Assembly (NCBI GenBank): GCA_001994995.1 | Contig: MDJM01000027.1 | Span: 49,176 to 113,175, forward strand | Length of the DNA stretch: 64,000 nucleotides | Source of the DNA: Candidatus Parepulonipiscium sp. PG-Nuni2H_MBin01 | Lineage (GTDB): Bacteria > Bacillota > Clostridia > Lachnospirales > Cellulosilyticaceae | Reading direction: 5' to 3' | The notes under the pieces: model-generated | The model's database searches: none | The model's input: the letters and a program-made list of their open reading frames with translations, nothing else | What the model was told of the DNA's origin: nothing | Made by a program: the position numbers and the translations under genes | Part shown: piece after piece, positions 62,206 to 64,000 of the stretch | Layout: each line of letters starts with the position of its first letter | Position numbering within the stretch: position 1 is the first letter of the stretch

Positions 62206-63316
62206 TCGTAATAACCTCCTTAACTGCTGGCCTTGATATCTGAATTTCTTTTGCTGTATATTTCCAGCCTGCTGAAACTACTTTGACGGTTTTTAAGTCA
62301 TCGGAATTTATAAACGGTTCCCCATCATAATTACAAAATTCTATATCATTTAACGTCACTTTTTTAATTGCATCCACTTTCATAATAGGGTCAATCTGGC
62401 TGTCTTGAATAAACATAGTCAGCTTGTCTACCATTATAAGTAGTCCATTTAATTCAATTGGCAAAGAGTAGTTACTCTTGCGTAACGCTCTAACTTCTTT
62501 CCTTATTACTAATAACTCATCTAATAAATAACCATATTTTTCCGAATTTAATTTGCTAAAAAACTTAGTAAGCTCCTCTACCTTGCTTTCTTCTAGTTGT
62601 ATTTCAAACTCATCCTGTAACTCCTCTAACATAATATTTGTAGTCTTTAACTCATGCTCTAGCCTAGAATTTTGCACCTCTAACTGCTTATTAAGCTTAA
62701 GCAACTCCTCATAAGGAATTTTTTTATCAGCATCTTTTTTAGCCGACTTATTTTTAGTTACTTTCGGCTGCAAAAATCCATGCACACTACAAATTATATC
62801 AGTCATATCATTAAAATACTTCTTAGCAAATGCCCCTCCTAAATTATAGACATGTTCTATATCATTATATACATCTATTTCTGGAAATTTTACGTAAATC
62901 ATAATGAGCGCTAGCCTAAATGGATTGTACTTAGGATTAGTATCACCAACAGGTTTCTTTCTAAGTTTTTCAAACTTCTCAAAACTCTTCTTGTCCCCAT
63001 TAATAGCACCTTCAAAACACGTTGCAATTTCACTAGCCCAATCTAAAATTTGTTTTCTAATTTTTGGATTACCAACTTGAGTTTGTTTTAAAATTTTAAT
63101 GACCTCTTCACGGTCCATATTATACTTATAGCGCGAATTCATTTCATATGCGCATTTACTCGGTGAACTGTCTATATCTTCACATAAAATTGAAAAAAGT
63201 CTATTTTCAATATAATAATCGCCCTTTTCTCGTAATTTAGGAACCAACTTAGTCGTCATTCCTTCATGTATTTGACTTAAAATTTCTGCTACTTGCTTAT
63301 CTTTAACATTTACCAT
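62198..63316 (-). CDS. GrpE-like coiled-coil protein, likely partner of the atypical Hsp70
   Basis: 372 residues, with GGAGGATATA directly before ATG. Residues 1-180 are helical and unrecognised (they contain NPFRLALIMIYVKFPE). A Lys-rich stretch (186-199, KVTKNKSAKKDADKK) leads to a coiled coil of about 60 residues (201-262). The last about 55 residues resemble the beta domain of GrpE: YDGEPF followed by VKVVSAGWKYTAKEI and SRPAVKEV, compared with the VLQKGYKL..VLRPAxVxV pattern of GrpE. A coiled coil followed by this domain next to an Hsp70 gene suggests a dedicated nucleotide exchange factor. The extra N-terminal domain may recruit a target. GrpE homology is remote and is inference. Confidence 0.6.
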   Translation of the reverse strand: MVNVKDKQVAEILSQIHEGMTTKLVPKLREKGDYYIENRLFSILCEDIDSSPSKCAYEMNSRYKYNMDREEVIKILKQTQVGNPKIRKQILDWASEIATCFEGAINGDKKSFEKFEKLRKKPVGDTNPKYNPFRLALIMIYVKFPEIDVYNDIEHVYNLGGAFAKKYFNDMTDIICSVHGFLQPKVTKNKSAKKDADKKIPYEELLKLNKQLEVQNSRLEHELKTTNIMLEELQDEFEIQLEESKVEELTKFFSKLNSEKYGYLLDELLVIRKEVRALRKSNYSLPIELNGLLIMVDKLTMFIQDSQIDPIMKVDAIKKVTLNDIEFCNYDGEPFINSDDLKTVKVVSAGWKYTAKEIQISRPAVKEVITNE

Positions 63317-63345
63317 TATATCCTCCAGTATTATAAAAATTCTAA

Positions 63346-64000
63346 CTACAACCTATAAATTTCCTTTTCCTGTACAAAAGTAAACTGCGTCCTACATTCA
63401 TCATACATAATCTCCTGCTCAATACTTAAATCACTGTGATTATATGGCTTAGCACAATGAACCATATAAATTTGCTTAGCATTGAGTTTTTTGATAAAGC
63501 TTTTCATATGCATAAAATCCTCATGAAGAGAAAAATCTACTTTAATATTCTCATAACCACTAAAATTGTAATATTCTTTTGAAGTTACATATATATGCGG
63601 TGTTTGGGGCAAACTGTTTTTGACTAAAAAATTGTTTGAAGTTAATATAGGAATTGATAATTTGCCGATTTTTTCGATTACCTCACTCAAAGACTTATCT
63701 ATATAAATCGGTATTTTATCCCTATTATAAGTGTTTAGTATTTTTATTAATTCTATCCCTTTAGTTAATTGGGATACATAACATTTTACTCGTTTACCAA
63801 AAAATGTATGCTTATAAATTTCTTCAATCGTATTATATAGCCTATTATTAGTTTTAACATATGATGGATGTTTAGCGTGAAGACCGCACATTATTACTGT
63901 ATCAATATTATAATTATCAAAAGTAAAACAGCCATCAGTTAAAGGACTACCCAACACAGAGTAATCACCTGTATATAAAATTTTACGCTTTTTATACTCA
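63346..64000 (-). CDS. metallo-beta-lactamase / beta-CASP-type nuclease, C-terminal part
   Basis: The frame runs off the right edge; about 217 residues of the C-terminus are present. The visible end of the catalytic lactamase domain reads KILYTGDYSVLGSPLTDG, where the TGDY motif holds a metal-binding Asp. A Cys-containing segment (VIMCGLHAKHP) follows, where other family members often have an acidic residue. Near the end, FSLHEDFMHM and IYMVHCA match the late beta-CASP motifs (S-x-H-x-D, then V-H). Such enzymes (RNase J, CPSF73-like) cut RNA or DNA. It lies 29 bases upstream of the GrpE-like gene with no terminator, so it belongs to the Hsp70 operon. Substrate and full domain set are not visible. 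Confidence 0.6.
   Translation of the reverse strand, partial: EYKKRKILYTGDYSVLGSPLTDGCFTFDNYNIDTVIMCGLHAKHPSYVKTNNRLYNTIEEIYKHTFFGKRVKCYVSQLTKGIELIKILNTYNRDKIPIYIDKSLSEVIEKIGKLSIPILTSNNFLVKNSLPQTPHIYVTSKEYYNFSGYENIKVDFSLHEDFMHMKSFIKKLNAKQIYMVHCAKPYNHSDLSIEQEIMYDECRTQFTFVQEKEIYRL

Overview
The window looks like chromosomal DNA of a low-GC, Gram-positive, endospore-lineage Clostridia member. The evidence seen is: AT-rich sequence; AGGAGG-type ribosome-binding sites; an HrcA/CIRCE-controlled hrcA-grpE-dnaK-dnaJ-prmA-rsmE operon; HPr kinase/phosphorylase (hprK); a Spo0E-like protein; a PdaB-like deacetylase; a class III fructose bisphosphatase; and secreted proteins with copper-amine-oxidase-N ('stalk') domains. 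A Lachnospirales-type relative (Cellulosilyticum or Epulopiscium-like) would fit, but that is only an inference from gene style. Apart from one decayed methyltransferase locus and one GNAT remnant, I see no prophage, transposase or CRISPR.

Layout. 1-2.5 kb: a membrane protein, a PepSY protein, tRNA-Leu(AAG) and a flavodoxin. 2.5-6.9 kb: surface polysaccharide genes (an O-antigen-ligase/polymerase-like protein and a GT2 glycosyltransferase, divergent from a polyprenyl-phosphate sugar transferase). 7-10.8 kb: an AAA/PD-(D/E)XK protein, a cytosolic parvulin and hisS. 10.8-15.7 kb: malQ, divergent from a CUT1 sugar ABC importer (binding protein plus two permeases, no ATPase). 15.7-22.2 kb: a stalk-domain secreted protein, a short uvrC, hprK, a ROK glucokinase, a YcxB-like protein and a TIM-barrel protein. 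22.2-28.2 kb: two large paralogous secreted proteins, each behind a near-consensus sigma-A promoter. 28.2-33.4 kb: the decayed adenine methyltransferase, recQ, a GNAT stub, a His-rich alpha-carbonic anhydrase and rlmD. 33.4-40.3 kb: two PilZ proteins, a CorA-like protein, a DppA peptidase, a two-OB-fold SSB-like protein behind a triplicated 31-bp element, a Spo0E-like protein, a PdaB-like protein and an NlpC/P60 protein. 40.7-46.7 kb: lepA-hemW-fbp and a Sel1-repeat protein. 47-53.4 kb: the heat-shock operon. 53.4-64 kb, all on the minus strand: a LysM/His-Asp-repeat protein, a MazF-like protein, sbcDC, and an operon of beta-CASP nuclease, GrpE-like coiled-coil protein and atypical Hsp70.

How the parts fit. 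HprK, glucokinase, MalQ, the ABC importer and Fbp belong to sugar uptake and carbon-flow control. The polysaccharide genes, stalk-domain proteins, LysM, NlpC and PdaB proteins belong to the envelope. RecQ, UvrC, SbcCD and the SSB-like protein belong to DNA maintenance. The least ordinary locus is the right-hand operon (59.4 kb to beyond 64 kb). It pairs a second, divergent Hsp70 (acidic insertion, helical C-terminal extension) with a dedicated GrpE-like protein and a metallo-beta-lactamase/beta-CASP nuclease. This is the best candidate here for an undescribed system.
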